The notes under the pieces are model-generated. The model saw only the letters and a list, made by a program, of their open reading frames with translations, ran no database searches and had not been told where the DNA came from. A stretch of 64,000 nucleotides of DNA from an uncultured bacterium (GTDB taxonomy: Bacteria > Bacillota > Clostridia > Oscillospirales > Acutalibacteraceae): contig CASDTH010000031.1 of assembly GCA_949283655.1 (NCBI GenBank), positions 1 to 64,000 of the forward strand, in the 5' to 3' direction. Made by a program: the position numbers and the translations under genes. This document shows positions 16,618-25,436 of the stretch, one piece after another. Each line of letters starts with the position of its first letter. Within the stretch, counting starts at the first letter, position 1.

Positions 16618-18224
16618 TCATCAAAGCAAAAGAGTTTGGAGTGGTACCCGGACAGGATGCGGCGCAGCCACTGGTCAAACTGGCGGAATATCTTCAAACA
16701 GTTGATCAGCCCTGTACCGTAACGTTTGATCCGGGAGAATACCCGATATATGCAAAGAATCTCCCGCTGCGGAAAATGTACGTGACAAACACGATCGGTG
16801 ACAACGAGTGGAAACCGGGAGAAGTACCGCATGAGAACCGGGCGGGTTTCCTGCTGGAGAATGTGTCGGATGCCACACTGGAGGGGAACGGAGCGGTCTT
16901 TATTCTACACGGTCAGGCGACCAATATGGCACTGATTGACTGTCAAAACGTGACGGTGAAAAATCTCTGCCTTACAGCGGAACGCCCCGACATGCACGAA
17001 CTAACCGTGACGGAAAAAGGCCCGTTCTGGGTTGATTTTCGATTGGATGCGGAGAGCCAGTATATCCGCCGCAGCCGCGCATTTGACTTTGTGGGAGAGG
17101 ACTACTGCACGCCCTTCCTCGCCGAGCGGGCAGCGGGTTGGATCGGTCATATGGATGCTGCCGATCCCGGCATTTTAAAGCGGACGGGGCATCCGTTTTT
17201 CAGCGCCTGGCGTATAGCGGAGCGGGGGGATCACCTGTTGCGTGCGTATATGCCGAATGCGCTGCGTTTTCACATCGGGGAGCGGTATGAACTGTTTGAT
17301 GTTCGCCGCAAATACAATGGTATCTTCATCGACCGTTGCCAGAATATCACCCTTGAGGGGATTGAACAGAATTTTAATTACGGCCTGGCGCTCGTCGCGC
17401 AGGATAGCGACACGCTCACCTGTTCCGGCCTGCGTTTTGCGCCCCGGCTGGGTGGACCGCGCCTTATGGCGTCAGTCGCGGATTTTATGCAGATCTGCAT
17501 GTGCCGCGGGCAAGTCATCGTGCGGGACAGCTTTTTTGAGGGCGCCGGGGATGATTGCCTGAATGCCCATGGCATTCACTTTAAAATTGTGAGGACGGAT
17601 GGCGACGCCATCACGGTACGTTTTATGCACCCGCAGTCCCACGGATTTAATCCTCTGCGCCCCGGCGACCGGATTACATTTGTCAACCCGCATACGCTGC
17701 TCTGCCGTGGCGAAGCCGTCATTCGGGGGAGCGAGCTGTTGGATGAATATACGATCCGCCTGACGCTGGATGGAGAACTTGTGGGCGCCGCTGGCGATGT
17801 GATTGAGGATATCGACGCGAGCCCGAGCCTCACCTTTGAGCGCAACACAATAGACCGGATCATCACGCGCGGGCTGCTTCTGACCGTGCGCGGCAAGGTG
17901 CGAATTCGGGAGAATGTTTTTAAGCACACGACGATGAATAACATCCTCATCAGCGACGATGCAAAGAGCTGGTATGAGAGCGGGTGTGTCCGTGATGTTG
18001 TGATTGAAGGAAACACCTTCCAGTATTGCCCGGAGCATACGGTGTGCATCAAGCCGGAAAACAGAAGTCATGCAGGCCCCGTTCATTCTGGGATCCTGAT
18101 TCGGAACAACACCGTGCGTACGCCTTCCTATTTCGTCAAGTCGGCAGACGGCGTTGTCATCGAGGGCAATCACGATGCGCACCGGCCCAAACTACGTATG
18201 ATTAACAGCCAGGTTCAATTTTGA
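16614..18224 (+). CDS. Alpha-1,3-galactosidase, GH110
   Basis: A 536-residue right-handed beta-helix protein. The N-terminus has the GH110 pattern: a polysaccharide-degrading start (EFGVVPGQDAA), then FLLENVSDATLEGNGAVFIL and IDCQNVTVKNLCLTAERP. Later come RDSFFEGAGDDCLNAHGIHF with the acidic pair and repeated parallel-beta turns (VVIEGNTFQ, ILIRNNTVR). GH110 removes terminal alpha-1,3-galactose, including that of the blood-group B antigen. No signal peptide is seen. The start overlaps the GH101-like stop (ATGA at 16614-16617). The pectate-lyase-like fold is certain; the family call is strong but from memory. Confidence 0.8.
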   Translation: MIIKAKEFGVVPGQDAAQPLVKLAEYLQTVDQPCTVTFDPGEYPIYAKNLPLRKMYVTNTIGDNEWKPGEVPHENRAGFLLENVSDATLEGNGAVFILHGQATNMALIDCQNVTVKNLCLTAERPDMHELTVTEKGPFWVDFRLDAESQYIRRSRAFDFVGEDYCTPFLAERAAGWIGHMDAADPGILKRTGHPFFSAWRIAERGDHLLRAYMPNALRFHIGERYELFDVRRKYNGIFIDRCQNITLEGIEQNFNYGLALVAQDSDTLTCSGLRFAPRLGGPRLMASVADFMQICMCRGQVIVRDSFFEGAGDDCLNAHGIHFKIVRTDGDAITVRFMHPQSHGFNPLRPGDRITFVNPHTLLCRGEAVIRGSELLDEYTIRLTLDGELVGAAGDVIEDIDASPSLTFERNTIDRIITRGLLLTVRGKVRIRENVFKHTTMNNILISDDAKSWYESGCVRDVVIEGNTFQYCPEHTVCIKPENRSHAGPVHSGILIRNNTVRTPSYFVKSADGVVIEGNHDAHRPKLRMINSQVQF

Positions 18225-18238
18225 AAGGAGCGTTAAAC

Positions 18239-19297
18239 ATGGCGAAGAAAATCAGTGGAAAGGGCAAGAAGGCCATCATAGCCATCGTGGTGGTGGTTGC
18301 CGTGCTTGCGGTGATCATTTGCGGGTTCAATTTTTATTTTGCTTATCTTGGCAAACAGGAGCAGTATGGCGTTGCTACCGGCGATCCGGCATGGAGTACG
18401 CAGCAAGCGTTTGATCTTTCCCAGCTTCAATCCTTTGATATGGGTGACGGCGATTATAAGGTGCTCGTTATCACCGATATTCACCTGAAAAACCATGGCT
18501 CATTTGCGGCGGAGCTTGGGGTGAATTACGTGCTCGACTGGGCGGGCAAGCTTGCCCTTGACAGCTTGGTGGAGGATGTGGCCCCTGACATGATCCTTGT
18601 GCTTGGGGATACGACGCTCTGCGACCGCAATGATATCGAATACGAGCGCTTCGTCAAGCAGATGGACAGCTACCAGACCCCGTGGGCATGCGTGTTCGGT
18701 AACCATGACGACGAGGGCCGCGCGAATAAGGCGAAGCTGGTTGATATTCTGAATACAAGCGAATACGGCCTGTTCCAATACGGCCCAGAGAACCTGCACG
18801 GCGCTGGGAACTATGCCCTCCGCCTGACCCGTGATGGCAAAACGGAGCAGCTGCTCTTTATGATGGATAGCGGTAGCAGCCATGAATTTGAAGCGAAAAC
18901 GGATGGCATCAACGCGCAGCAGGTGGCGTGGTACAAGTGGAATATGGAGGGAGTAAAAGCGGCTGAGGGCAGCTACCCACAGAATATGGCGTTTTTCCAC
19001 ATTCCGCTGCCGGTCTATTCGGAGCTGGATACGTTTGAGCAGGGAGAGCGCGCCGAGGATTCCTGCCCGAGCAACACGGATGGCGGCCTGTTTGATGCAA
19101 TGAAGCAGTATAACGGCACGCACATGTTTGCTGCGCACGACCATAATAACAATTTCATTGCGGATGTGGATGGCGTTAAGGTTTGCTATGCCATGAAGAG
19201 TTCCTATAACTGTTACTTTAAATTTGGTATGACGGGCGGTACACTCCTAACCATTAGCCCGGAGAATCAGGTAACGGAAGAGTTGATCTATTTTTAA
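18239..19297 (+). CDS. Membrane-anchored metallophosphoesterase 2
   Basis: A 352-residue protein with a basic start and one transmembrane helix (about residues 11-36). Metal-binding motifs are ITDIHLKNH, GDTTLCDR, FGNHDDEGR, FFHIPLPVY and AAHDHNNN. In the last motif Ala replaces the usual Gly before HDH. The extracytoplasmic catalytic domain has the same arrangement as metallophosphoesterase 1. The start is fixed by AAAGGAG at 18224-18230. It sits 14 nt after the GH110 gene and 15 nt before the DUF5107 gene, so it belongs to the same transcript. Substrate unknown. Confidence 0.87.
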   Translation: MAKKISGKGKKAIIAIVVVVAVLAVIICGFNFYFAYLGKQEQYGVATGDPAWSTQQAFDLSQLQSFDMGDGDYKVLVITDIHLKNHGSFAAELGVNYVLDWAGKLALDSLVEDVAPDMILVLGDTTLCDRNDIEYERFVKQMDSYQTPWACVFGNHDDEGRANKAKLVDILNTSEYGLFQYGPENLHGAGNYALRLTRDGKTEQLLFMMDSGSSHEFEAKTDGINAQQVAWYKWNMEGVKAAEGSYPQNMAFFHIPLPVYSELDTFEQGERAEDSCPSNTDGGLFDAMKQYNGTHMFAAHDHNNNFIADVDGVKVCYAMKSSYNCYFKFGMTGGTLLTISPENQVTEELIYF

Positions 19298-19312
19298 AGG
19301 TGAGGGTTGGCA

Positions 19313-22300
19313 ATGAGAGCAGCACGAGTCACTGAGAAAAAAGTGACGATCCCAACATATGGTGTTGGCAAAGAAGAAAAGAATCCCATGTTTTTTGAAA
19401 AACGGGTGTATCAGGGCAGCTCCGGTAAGGTCTACCCCAATCCAGTGATCGAAAAGATTGAGGATGAAAAAAAGGATCAGATCTACAACGCCGTGATTTT
19501 GGAGAATGATTATATCGAGGTCATTGTGCTCCCGGAGCTCGGTGGGCGTATCTACGCGGCGCGCGATAAGACGAATGGATATGATTTTGTCTATCGCAAC
19601 CATGTCATTAAGCCGGCGCTTGTCGGCCTGCTGGGGCCGTGGATCAGCGGCGGCATCGAGTTCAACTGGCCGCAACATCACCGCCCCTCTACCTATATGC
19701 CGGTCCATCACCAGGTGCGCCTCTATCACGACGGGAGTGTCTCCGTCACCGTCGGTGAGACGGAGCACATGTTTGGTCTCAAGGTGCTTACGGAGATACG
19801 CCTTTATCCGGATGCCGTGTACATGGAGCTGAACACCCGCGTGTTCAACTACGGCGCGCTGCCGCAGACCTTCCTGTGGTGGGCCAATCCCGCCTATGCG
19901 GTTAACGACGATACCGCAACCATTATGCCGCCGGACGTTACGGCAGTCATGGATCACGGCAAACGCGCCGTGAGCGAGTTCCCGATCGCCAGGGGCATGT
20001 ACTATAAGATGGACTATTCCGCGGGTGTGGATATCTCCCGGTATAAGAATATCCCGGTGCCCACTTCCTTTATGGCGTATAAGTCCAACTTTGACTTCAT
20101 CGGCGGCTACGATTACGGTAGGCGCGCCGGTCTGCTCCACGTGGCGGATCACCACATCTCCCCGGGCAAAAAGCAGTGGACCTGGGGCTGCGGCGACTTT
20201 GGCAAGGCGTGGGATCGCAACCTCACCGACGAGGACGGCCCCTATGTGGAGCTGATGACCGGCTGCTTTACGGATAACCAGCCTGACTTTACCTTTATTC
20301 AGCCGCACGAGCAGAAGAGCTTTACCCAGTATTTTATGCCCTACCGCGAGGTCGGCCGCATCAGCAATGCGAATAAAGACTTCTGCTTCGGCACGGAGAA
20401 CGGCGCCTTCAGCCTCTATACCGCCAAGGCGCACCGTAACGTCACCATCGAGGTGGCGGACGGCAGCCGCGTCTATTCCCAGACGGCGGACCTGGCTCCC
20501 GGTGAGGTCTATCGGCTTGAGAATGTCAGCGACGACGCCAAAATCTGCATCACCTATGACGGGCGCCAGCTGCGCTATGCTCCCGACATGGTGGAGAAAT
20601 TTGAGATTCCCGAGCCCGCCACGGCCTGCCCGCCCCCGGCGGAGTGCGCCACCACGGAGGAGTTGTACCTCTTTGGCCTGCACATTGAGCAATACCGCCA
20701 CGCCACACGCCTGCCGGAGGATTACTACCTGGAGGGCCTCCGTCGCGACCCGACGGATCTCCGCCTCAATAACGCGTATGGATTGTTGCTGCTGCGCCGC
20801 GGTATGCTGGAGGCGTGCAAGCCGTATTTTAGCAAGGCGATCGATAAGATGACCATCAAGAACCCCAATCCGCCTACGACGGCCCCGTTCTTTTACCTGG
20901 CGGTGGCGGAGCTGCTCACCGGCAATTCCGCCCGCGCCTATGATTTGTTTTACAAGTGCCTGTGGAGCAACGAGCACAAGAGCGCCGCGTACTACTACCT
21001 GGCGGCGATCGAGTACACACGCGGCCGCTTCGATGCTGCACGCACTTTTGCGCAGGAGAGCGTCAGCTTTGGGGCGCACGATGTACGCGCACGCCTGGTA
21101 GACTGCCTGACCCTCAAAAGAATGGGGATGGAGGATCGGATGGAGGAATGCCTGCGCACCATCATGGCAATGGATCCCTTTGATCTGATCTCCCGCTTTG
21201 AGGCCGGGGAGGAGGGAGAGGTGCTGCGCAGTGCAAACGTGACCGAGATCACGCAGGCGGCCTCCACCTACCTGCTGCTCGGGGAGTTTGACCGGGCGGA
21301 GGAGATCCTGAACGCGTGGCAGGAGTCCAACAGTGCGAATCCGCTCGTCCATTTCTATATCGCCTATGCGCGCTATAGCAGCCATAAATCCTTTCGTGCG
21401 GAGATCGCCCGTGCAGTCGCCGCCGGCGATGCCGTCTATTTCCCCAATCAGCTAATGGATATCGTCGTGCTCAACTGTGTGAACACGATTGGGGAAAACG
21501 CGCTGGCACACTATTATCTGGGTAACCTCTATTACGATAAGCGCCAGTACGATATCGCGCGCGATCACTGGCTGGCTGCGGAGCGACTGGATCCCAAGAT
21601 GCCCACCGTACAGCGCAACCTCTCCCTGTACTACTATAATAAGGCGCACGACCCGGAGAAAGCCGTCGCCTACATGGAGAGCGCATGGTCGCTCGACCAC
21701 ACGGACGGCCGCGTGCTGCTGGAGCTGACGCAGCTCTATCAGTTGACCGGCAAGAGCGACGAGTTCCTGCTCCGCCTGCTGGAAAATCACCTGAACGTGG
21801 CGCAGGAGCGCGACGATCTGTACGCAGAATATATCCGCCTGGTGCTTGCGAGCGGCGACGCCGCGCGCGCGGAAGAGCTGATCCTCTCCCGGAAGTTCCA
21901 TCCGTGGGAGGGCGGCGAAGGTAAAGTCACGCGCCTTTACAAGGAGATTAAGTGCGCCCGTGCGGAGGAACTGGCAGCCGCCGGTAAGGTGGAAGAGGCC
22001 ATGCAGAAATATAACGACGCGCTCACCTTTCCGGAGAATCTGGGCGAGGGCAAGCTGATTCTGGATACAAGCAACGATATCTACTACAGGATGGGCGTGC
22101 TCGCCGAGCAGATTGGTGATCCCAGGGCCACGGAGTACTATCGGCTGGCCGCCCGCGGCGACGATACGGTCGCGGACGATATGTATTATAACGACAACCC
22201 GGTGGACTACGTGTTCTATCAGGCGCTGGCGTTTCAGAAACTGGGCATGACAGATCGGGCGGAGAACATCAAACAGCAGTTTGAGCGCTACGCCCGCACG

Positions 22301-22432
22301 CACGAGAATCAGGAGGCTGTGATCGACTACTTTGCAGTCTCCCTGCCGGATATGTTGATCTGGGAGCAGGATATCAACCGCCGCAACCGGGAGTTCTGCC
22401 AGTACATCCGCTCCCTCGCGGAACAGATTTAA
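19313..22432 (+). CDS. DUF5107 domain and TPR repeat protein
   Basis: A 1039-residue cytoplasmic protein. Residues about 30-370 are beta-rich and match the DUF5107 type (VLPELGGRIYAARDKTNGYD, FNWPQHHRP), which resembles galactose mutarotase-like sandwiches. Residues about 430-1030 are helical repeats of the tetratricopeptide type, for example HYYLGNLYYDKRQYDIARDH. Such proteins recur in carbohydrate loci but their role is unsettled: a carbohydrate-active enzyme or a scaffold are both possible. ATG 19313 is preferred over an in-frame TTG at 19307 because of AAAGGTGAGGG at 19297-19306. It lies between a phosphoesterase and a GH35 gene. Confidence 0.75.
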   Translation: MRAARVTEKKVTIPTYGVGKEEKNPMFFEKRVYQGSSGKVYPNPVIEKIEDEKKDQIYNAVILENDYIEVIVLPELGGRIYAARDKTNGYDFVYRNHVIKPALVGLLGPWISGGIEFNWPQHHRPSTYMPVHHQVRLYHDGSVSVTVGETEHMFGLKVLTEIRLYPDAVYMELNTRVFNYGALPQTFLWWANPAYAVNDDTATIMPPDVTAVMDHGKRAVSEFPIARGMYYKMDYSAGVDISRYKNIPVPTSFMAYKSNFDFIGGYDYGRRAGLLHVADHHISPGKKQWTWGCGDFGKAWDRNLTDEDGPYVELMTGCFTDNQPDFTFIQPHEQKSFTQYFMPYREVGRISNANKDFCFGTENGAFSLYTAKAHRNVTIEVADGSRVYSQTADLAPGEVYRLENVSDDAKICITYDGRQLRYAPDMVEKFEIPEPATACPPPAECATTEELYLFGLHIEQYRHATRLPEDYYLEGLRRDPTDLRLNNAYGLLLLRRGMLEACKPYFSKAIDKMTIKNPNPPTTAPFFYLAVAELLTGNSARAYDLFYKCLWSNEHKSAAYYYLAAIEYTRGRFDAARTFAQESVSFGAHDVRARLVDCLTLKRMGMEDRMEECLRTIMAMDPFDLISRFEAGEEGEVLRSANVTEITQAASTYLLLGEFDRAEEILNAWQESNSANPLVHFYIAYARYSSHKSFRAEIARAVAAGDAVYFPNQLMDIVVLNCVNTIGENALAHYYLGNLYYDKRQYDIARDHWLAAERLDPKMPTVQRNLSLYYYNKAHDPEKAVAYMESAWSLDHTDGRVLLELTQLYQLTGKSDEFLLRLLENHLNVAQERDDLYAEYIRLVLASGDAARAEELILSRKFHPWEGGEGKVTRLYKEIKCARAEELAAAGKVEEAMQKYNDALTFPENLGEGKLILDTSNDIYYRMGVLAEQIGDPRATEYYRLAARGDDTVADDMYYNDNPVDYVFYQALAFQKLGMTDRAENIKQQFERYARTHENQEAVIDYFAVSLPDMLIWEQDINRRNREFCQYIRSLAEQI

Positions 22433-22441
22433 GGAGTAGCT

Positions 22442-24190
22442 ATGGAAATCAAGAAGGAAGGATTCTATATTGGCGGCAAGCCGTTTCGGCTCTTTTCCGG
22501 GGCGATGCACTATTTCCGTGTTCCACGCGCCTATTGGGGCGACCGCTTTTCTAAGATGAAGGCGGCCGGTTTCAACTGCGTAGAGACGGTCATGTGCTGG
22601 AACCTGCACGAGCCGAAGGAGGGGGAATTCTGTTTTACGGGCAATCTCGATATCGCTCAGTTCTGCCGCACGGCTGCGGAATATGGGCTGTACATCATCA
22701 TTCGCCCCGGCCCCTATACGTGCGGGGAGTGGGATTTCGGCGGCTTCCCCGCGTGGCTGCTTAGCGATCACAACATTCGTCTCCGCTGCGACGAGCCGGT
22801 CTATATGCAAAAGGTGGAATCGTATTTTAAGCGCGTATTTCAGGAGATTGCACCGCTTCAGGATACGCGGGGCGGGAACTTGATCGCCCTGCAGATCGAG
22901 AATGAGTACGGCTCCTACGGCGATGACAAGGAGTATCTGGAGCACCTGCGCCAGATCATGGTCCGCTGCGGAGCGGAGGTTCCGTTCTTTACTTCGGATG
23001 GGAATAATCGCGATATGCTCTCCGGCGGCACGCTGCCGGATGTCTATAAGACGCTCAACTTCGGTTCCCATGCCAAGACAGCGTTTCAAAGCTTGAAAGG
23101 ATTTCAGGAGGGCCTTCCTAACACCTGCATGGAGTTCTGGTGCGGTTGGTTTGACCACTGGGGCGAGCGCCATCACCGGCGCAGCCCCGGCCAGGTGGCA
23201 CAGGAGGTGCAGGCGCTGGTGGATAGCGGCGCCAACCTGAATATCTATATGTTCCACGGCGGCACAAATTTCAACTTCTGGGCTGGGGCAAATTATGACC
23301 GGAAGTACCAACCCACCGTCACTAGCTATGACGACGCCGCGCTGCTCAATGAGTATGGGGATTATACGCCCGCCTACCATAGGGTGCGCGAAATCCTCCG
23401 CACGGCGCGGCAGCTCCCCATGGGTGAGGCGCTTCCGCCGCGCCCCAGGCTGCAAAATGTCGGCGCGGTCCAGCTGACCGAGTGCGCCCCGCTGTGGGAG
23501 ACGTGCTATCAGATCGGCGAGCGCCACTACTCCGCACACCCGGAGAGCATGGAGCGCTTTGGGCAAAACTTTGGCTACATCCTCTACCGCAAGGTGTTAA
23601 CGGGCCACTATTCCGCCCAGACGCTCTGTGTGGAGGGCGTACATGATATCGCCTACCTGCGCGTCAATGGCGAGCTCGTTTACCGCTATGACCGCACAAA
23701 GAACGGGCGCATGAAAAATAACGATGGATTCACCTGCAAAATTCCGGCGTTCAACGGGGAGTGCATGATCGAGATCCTGGTTGAGGGCATGGGCCGCGTC
23801 AACTACGGCCCGCACATGGTTGACCGTAAGGGGATCGTACGCGTCCGGCATGGGATGCAGGCCGTGTTCGGGTGGGAAATCTATACCCTGCCGATGAATC
23901 ATCTGGATCAGGTTTCCTTTCAGTCCGGAGCGCTGAACGGTGCGCCCGGCTTCTTAAAGGGGACGTTTTCCGCGCGCACGGATGCGGACTGCTTTGTTGA
24001 TATGCGCGGATTTACCAAGGGCTGCGTCTTTGTCAACGGCATCCACATCGGCCGCTACTGGAGCCGTGGCCCGCAGCGCACGCTTTACCTGCCAGCGCCG
24101 TTTTTAAAGGAGCAGAATGAAATCATCATTCTGGAGCAGGAGAAAACCCGGCTCCGGTCGGTGAATATTATCGATCGTCATTTGCTGTAA
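22442..24190 (+). CDS. Beta-galactosidase, GH35
   Basis: A 582-residue protein, the usual length of bacterial GH35. The N-terminal barrel has FSGAMHYFRVPRAYW, RPGPYTCGEWDFGGFPAWLL, the acid/base Glu of QIENEYGSYG and the nucleophile Glu of CMEFWCGWFDHWG. YMFHGGTNFNFWAGA is also conserved. Two beta domains close the C-terminus. No signal peptide is present. GH35 enzymes remove terminal beta-galactose, commonly beta-1,3 or 1,4 as in O-glycan cores. It begins 9 nt after the DUF5107 gene. Confidence 0.93.
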   Translation: MEIKKEGFYIGGKPFRLFSGAMHYFRVPRAYWGDRFSKMKAAGFNCVETVMCWNLHEPKEGEFCFTGNLDIAQFCRTAAEYGLYIIIRPGPYTCGEWDFGGFPAWLLSDHNIRLRCDEPVYMQKVESYFKRVFQEIAPLQDTRGGNLIALQIENEYGSYGDDKEYLEHLRQIMVRCGAEVPFFTSDGNNRDMLSGGTLPDVYKTLNFGSHAKTAFQSLKGFQEGLPNTCMEFWCGWFDHWGERHHRRSPGQVAQEVQALVDSGANLNIYMFHGGTNFNFWAGANYDRKYQPTVTSYDDAALLNEYGDYTPAYHRVREILRTARQLPMGEALPPRPRLQNVGAVQLTECAPLWETCYQIGERHYSAHPESMERFGQNFGYILYRKVLTGHYSAQTLCVEGVHDIAYLRVNGELVYRYDRTKNGRMKNNDGFTCKIPAFNGECMIEILVEGMGRVNYGPHMVDRKGIVRVRHGMQAVFGWEIYTLPMNHLDQVSFQSGALNGAPGFLKGTFSARTDADCFVDMRGFTKGCVFVNGIHIGRYWSRGPQRTLYLPAPFLKEQNEIIILEQEKTRLRSVNIIDRHLL

Positions 24191-24257
24191 CCGGCATTAC
24201 GATGGCGGAGCGGTCGTTTGCAAAAAGAGAAAACAATTAATTAATGCGGAGGGATTT

Positions 24258-25436
24258 ATGATGAAACACACGCGAATCATTGCCGGCGTTCTGGCGGCAA
24301 CCGCGCTCACCGGCGCCTGCCTGACCGGCTGCACCAAGACGGATGACGAATATTTTAACAGAGTGTCCCAGTATTCTTTTTGGGACAACACGGGGGCACA
24401 GTCCATCCCGCAGTACCAGTATTATCACATCATGGATGAATTCCTCTCCGGCGGCACGGTTCAGGATGGCCAGATTGTTGACGGCGAGGGGAAGATCCGC
24501 AAGGTGCTCTTCCTCGGCTGGGATGGCGTGCGTGCGGACGCTATGACAAACCTGTTCTATGATGCAAACAATTTTGACACCAACGGCTACAATTATGAGG
24601 CGGCCGATTACAGCGGCCTGCACCGGATGAAGGAATCCGGCGGCCTGTATCTGGCCTATGCAGGTGGGGAAAAAGGATCGGACAGCGAGCAGGAGACCTC
24701 GACCCATCCCGGCTGGACAAGTGAGCTCACCGGCGGGTGGAGTACGCTGCACGGCGTCAAGACAAACAGCGACGTTAAGAACGCTGCGGCGGAAACCATC
24801 ATGATGAAATACGCCAAGCTCGGCGTGGCGACCGGCTTTGCCTTTGACTGGGGCGAAATATTTGATATCGCTTGGGAGGACGAGGTAGGGTATATTCTGG
24901 AGCATCCCGAACTGCCAATCACATACCGCGATATCGACCGCCCGCACGCCGCGAGCACGGAGGATATGCTTAAAAATGAAGGGAAGGAGAAGGAGGAGGA
25001 CCTCAATGCGCCGCTCGACTATTACAATGCAGTTGCCATGGAGGATGGAACCATCTCCGAACAGCACACATACGATATCGCCACGCGCGACTATTTGCTC
25101 GGCCGCATGGATGCGGGGGATACGATCGTCGCTGGCGTTTTCCACCGCCCGGATACAAACGGGCACAACACCGGATTTACCAATGAGAACCCGAACTATG
25201 TCAATTCCGTCCGCAATGCCGACCTCTATCTGAACGACCTGCTCAATGCGATCGAGATCCGGGAGCAGCAGTATAACGAGAAGTGGCTGGTGATCGTTGC
25301 GGCAGACCACGGCGGCAGTGAGACGGGTCACGGTTTGCAGATTCTGGAGCACCGCACCATCTGGATGGCCTGTAATATTCCGGTGGATAAGAAATATTAT
25401 GGCGTCAATTATGACGGCTTTCGGGAGAATGCATGA
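24258..25436 (+). CDS. Lipoprotein phosphodiesterase/alkaline-phosphatase superfamily
   Basis: A 392-residue protein with a lipoprotein signal: a basic start, a hydrophobic core and the lipobox LTGC at about residues 22-25. Acylation would hold it outside the membrane. The body belongs to the alkaline phosphatase superfamily of type I phosphodiesterases. FLGWDGVRADAM carries a metal-binding Asp, STHPGWTSELTGG holds the probable Thr nucleophile, RPDTNGHNTG and ADHGGSETGH give the other metal ligands. The start may be 24258 or 24261; GGAGGG at 24248-24253 favours the second slightly. The 3' end overlaps the next gene. It is the fourth surface phosphoesterase of this locus. Substrate unknown; a sulfatase is less likely because no Cys/Ser-x-Pro-x-Arg motif is seen. 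Confidence 0.8.
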   Translation: MMKHTRIIAGVLAATALTGACLTGCTKTDDEYFNRVSQYSFWDNTGAQSIPQYQYYHIMDEFLSGGTVQDGQIVDGEGKIRKVLFLGWDGVRADAMTNLFYDANNFDTNGYNYEAADYSGLHRMKESGGLYLAYAGGEKGSDSEQETSTHPGWTSELTGGWSTLHGVKTNSDVKNAAAETIMMKYAKLGVATGFAFDWGEIFDIAWEDEVGYILEHPELPITYRDIDRPHAASTEDMLKNEGKEKEEDLNAPLDYYNAVAMEDGTISEQHTYDIATRDYLLGRMDAGDTIVAGVFHRPDTNGHNTGFTNENPNYVNSVRNADLYLNDLLNAIEIREQQYNEKWLVIVAADHGGSETGHGLQILEHRTIWMACNIPVDKKYYGVNYDGFRENA

